5,419 nt of DNA from JASFRI01 sp050115015 (GTDB taxonomy: Bacteria; Acidobacteriota; Polarisedimenticolia; CBDVAL01), in contig JASFRI010000301.1 in the NCBI GenBank assembly GCA_050115015.1, positions 1 through 5,419 on the forward strand, read 5' to 3'. Positions 4,523-5,419 of the stretch are shown in pieces. The notes beneath the pieces are model-generated. The model was not told the origin of the DNA and made no database searches. It saw only the letters and a program-made list of their open reading frames with translations. Each line of letters begins with the position of its first letter. The first letter of the stretch is position 1. Both the position numbers and the translations under genes were made by a program.

Positions 4523-5337
4523 ATCCCGGGATCCTCCGGAAGATCGTCCGGCTGCTGGATCGCCGGGTTCCCTTCGCCGTGGCCACGGTGGTCGATGCCC
4601 GGGGCTCGGTCCCGGGCAAGCTGGGCGCCCGGATGATCGTCCTCGCGGACGGATCGCAGGAGGGCACGATCGGCGGCGCCGGCCTGGAGGAGCGCGTCCG
4701 GCTCCTCGCGGTCGAGGCCATCGCGCGCCGGTGCAGCGGCACCCACCGCTTCGAGCTGGCCCGGCAGAAGCCCGGCGGCCTGGACAGCGTTTGCGGCGGC
4801 GGCGTGGAGGTGTTCGTGGAATACATGGCTCCCCGGCCCCATCTGCTCCTCTTCGGCGGCGGCCACGTCGGCCTCGCCGTGGCGCGCCTGTGCGATCCCC
4901 TGGAGTACGCGTACTCGGTGGTGGACGTGCGGGAGGCGTTCGCGTCCGAGGCGAGGTTCCCCGGCGCCCGGCAGCGATCCGTCGCCTCCCCGGAGGCGTT
5001 CTTCGCCGGCTTCGAGCCGGACCGCTACTCCCACATCCTGATCCTGGGCCACGACCATTCCCTCGACGGCGAGATCCTGCAGCGGGTCCTGGCCAGCGGA
5101 TTCGAGGGCTACGTCGGGGTCATCGGGTCGAAGACGAAGCGCCGGGAGTTCCGGGACCGTTGCGCCGCAGCGGGGATTCCGGGGGCGGACTTCGACCGGC
5201 GGGTGACCTGCCCCATCGGCCTGCCCATCGCGGCGGAGACCCCCGAGGAGATCGCCGTCTCGGTGCTGGCGGAGGTCATCCGCGGCTACCGGAGCACGAC
5301 GCCCCGGGTGCGGGAGGACGGCGGGGACGGCCGGTGA
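4519..5337 (+). CDS. xdhC: XdhC/CoxI family Mo-hydroxylase maturation factor
   Basis: This 272-residue protein binds the molybdenum cofactor and helps sulfurate it and insert it into xanthine-dehydrogenase or CO-dehydrogenase-type enzymes. The N-terminal XdhC_CoxI domain (about 5-101) shows ARGSVPGKLGARMIV (27-41), GTIGGAGLEERV (49-60) and the conserved cysteine motif VCGGGVEVF (91-99, C92). The C-terminal Rossmann domain (about 105-257) has LLLFGGGHVGLAVARL (109-124), VVDVRE (134-139), GYVGVIGSKTK (197-207) and CPIGLPIAAETPEEIAVSVL (231-250). Full length for the family. GTG 4519 is chosen because it overlaps the mocA stop and sits just before the first conserved helix; no other in-frame start fits. 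Family members usually have GGG where this has GGA (52-54), a mild deviation. The target molybdoenzyme is not encoded in the window. The last dozen residues are charged and unconserved. Confidence 0.92.
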   Translation: MNPGILRKIVRLLDRRVPFAVATVVDARGSVPGKLGARMIVLADGSQEGTIGGAGLEERVRLLAVEAIARRCSGTHRFELARQKPGGLDSVCGGGVEVFVEYMAPRPHLLLFGGGHVGLAVARLCDPLEYAYSVVDVREAFASEARFPGARQRSVASPEAFFAGFEPDRYSHILILGHDHSLDGEILQRVLASGFEGYVGVIGSKTKRREFRDRCAAAGIPGADFDRRVTCPIGLPIAAETPEEIAVSVLAEVIRGYRSTTPRVREDGGDGR

Positions 5338-5374
5338 GGGAGCCGGCGCGGGGGTCCGCCCGACCGGCGTCGCC

Positions 5375-5403
5375 TTGACCCGCCGGAAGCCCTCCCCTAT
5401 AAT
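5375..5403 (+). promoter_or_regulatory. Near-consensus sigma-70 promoter at the right edge
   Basis: TTGACC (5375-5380), a 17-bp spacer and a perfect TATAAT (5398-5403) match the housekeeping consensus in 11 of 12 positions, striking in such GC-rich DNA. Transcription would begin near 5409-5411 and run out of the window. It starts 37 bp after xdhC ends, so the next gene or RNA has its own strong promoter and need not depend on the upstream operon. No clear terminator with a T-run lies between xdhC and this site. Confidence 0.75.
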
Positions 5404-5419
5404 TCCCGGAACCCCCGGA

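Noticed and set aside
3807..4826. Minus-strand frames opposite mocA and xdhC
   Set aside because: They are Arg/Pro/Ser-rich mirrors of well-supported genes and carry no family motif.
5343..5386. CCGGCG / CGCCGG inverted repeats after xdhC as a terminator
   Set aside because: Short 6-bp arms, long loops, no T-run, and one arm overlaps the spacer of the edge promoter.

Overview
The window is a very GC-rich (about 70% by eye) bacterial chromosomal segment with closely packed genes. The genes are an ECF sigma factor, a periplasmic PBP4-type peptidase with a signal peptide, and Mo-hydroxylase maturation factors. This suits a free-living, probably Gram-negative, high-GC bacterium. The phylum cannot be fixed from sequence alone. 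No insertion sequence, phage gene, CRISPR array, rRNA or tRNA is visible.

Layout: bases 1-286 hold no convincing gene. They contain an AT-richer promoter region with three TTTACRGAA repeats, an ECF-like promoter (GAACAT-N15-GTCTAA) and a TetR-operator-like palindrome. These precede a 192-aa ECF sigma factor (287-865, +) with no adjacent anti-sigma gene. Convergent to it, with a 38-bp tail-to-tail overlap, is a compact PBP4/DacB-type D-Ala-D-Ala carboxypeptidase (828-2096, -).

A 78-bp divergent spacer containing a CCCCTCGAGGGG palindrome separates dacB from a five-gene rightward cluster. In order it encodes a GFA/CENP-V zinc protein (2175-2585), a TauE/SafE membrane permease (2582-3352), a two-CBS-domain protein (3415-3900), a MocA-like molybdopterin cytidylyltransferase (3905-4522) and XdhC (4519-5337). 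Neighbours overlap by 4 bp, or lie 4 bp apart, except for a 62-bp gap before the CBS gene. That gap carries two inverted repeats, one of which folds over the CBS gene's ribosome-binding site. The window ends with a near-consensus sigma-70 promoter (TTGACC-N17-TATAAT) pointing to a gene beyond the edge.

How the genes work together: MocA would make molybdopterin cytosine dinucleotide, and XdhC would bind, protect and sulfurate that cofactor and insert it into a xanthine-dehydrogenase-family enzyme. No such enzyme is encoded here. The GFA, TauE/SafE and CBS genes are linked to this pair by layout only; a shared task is inference. I see no clearly new system. The best leads are the layered control region before the ECF gene, the structured leader of the CBS gene, and the unusual gene company of mocA-xdhC.
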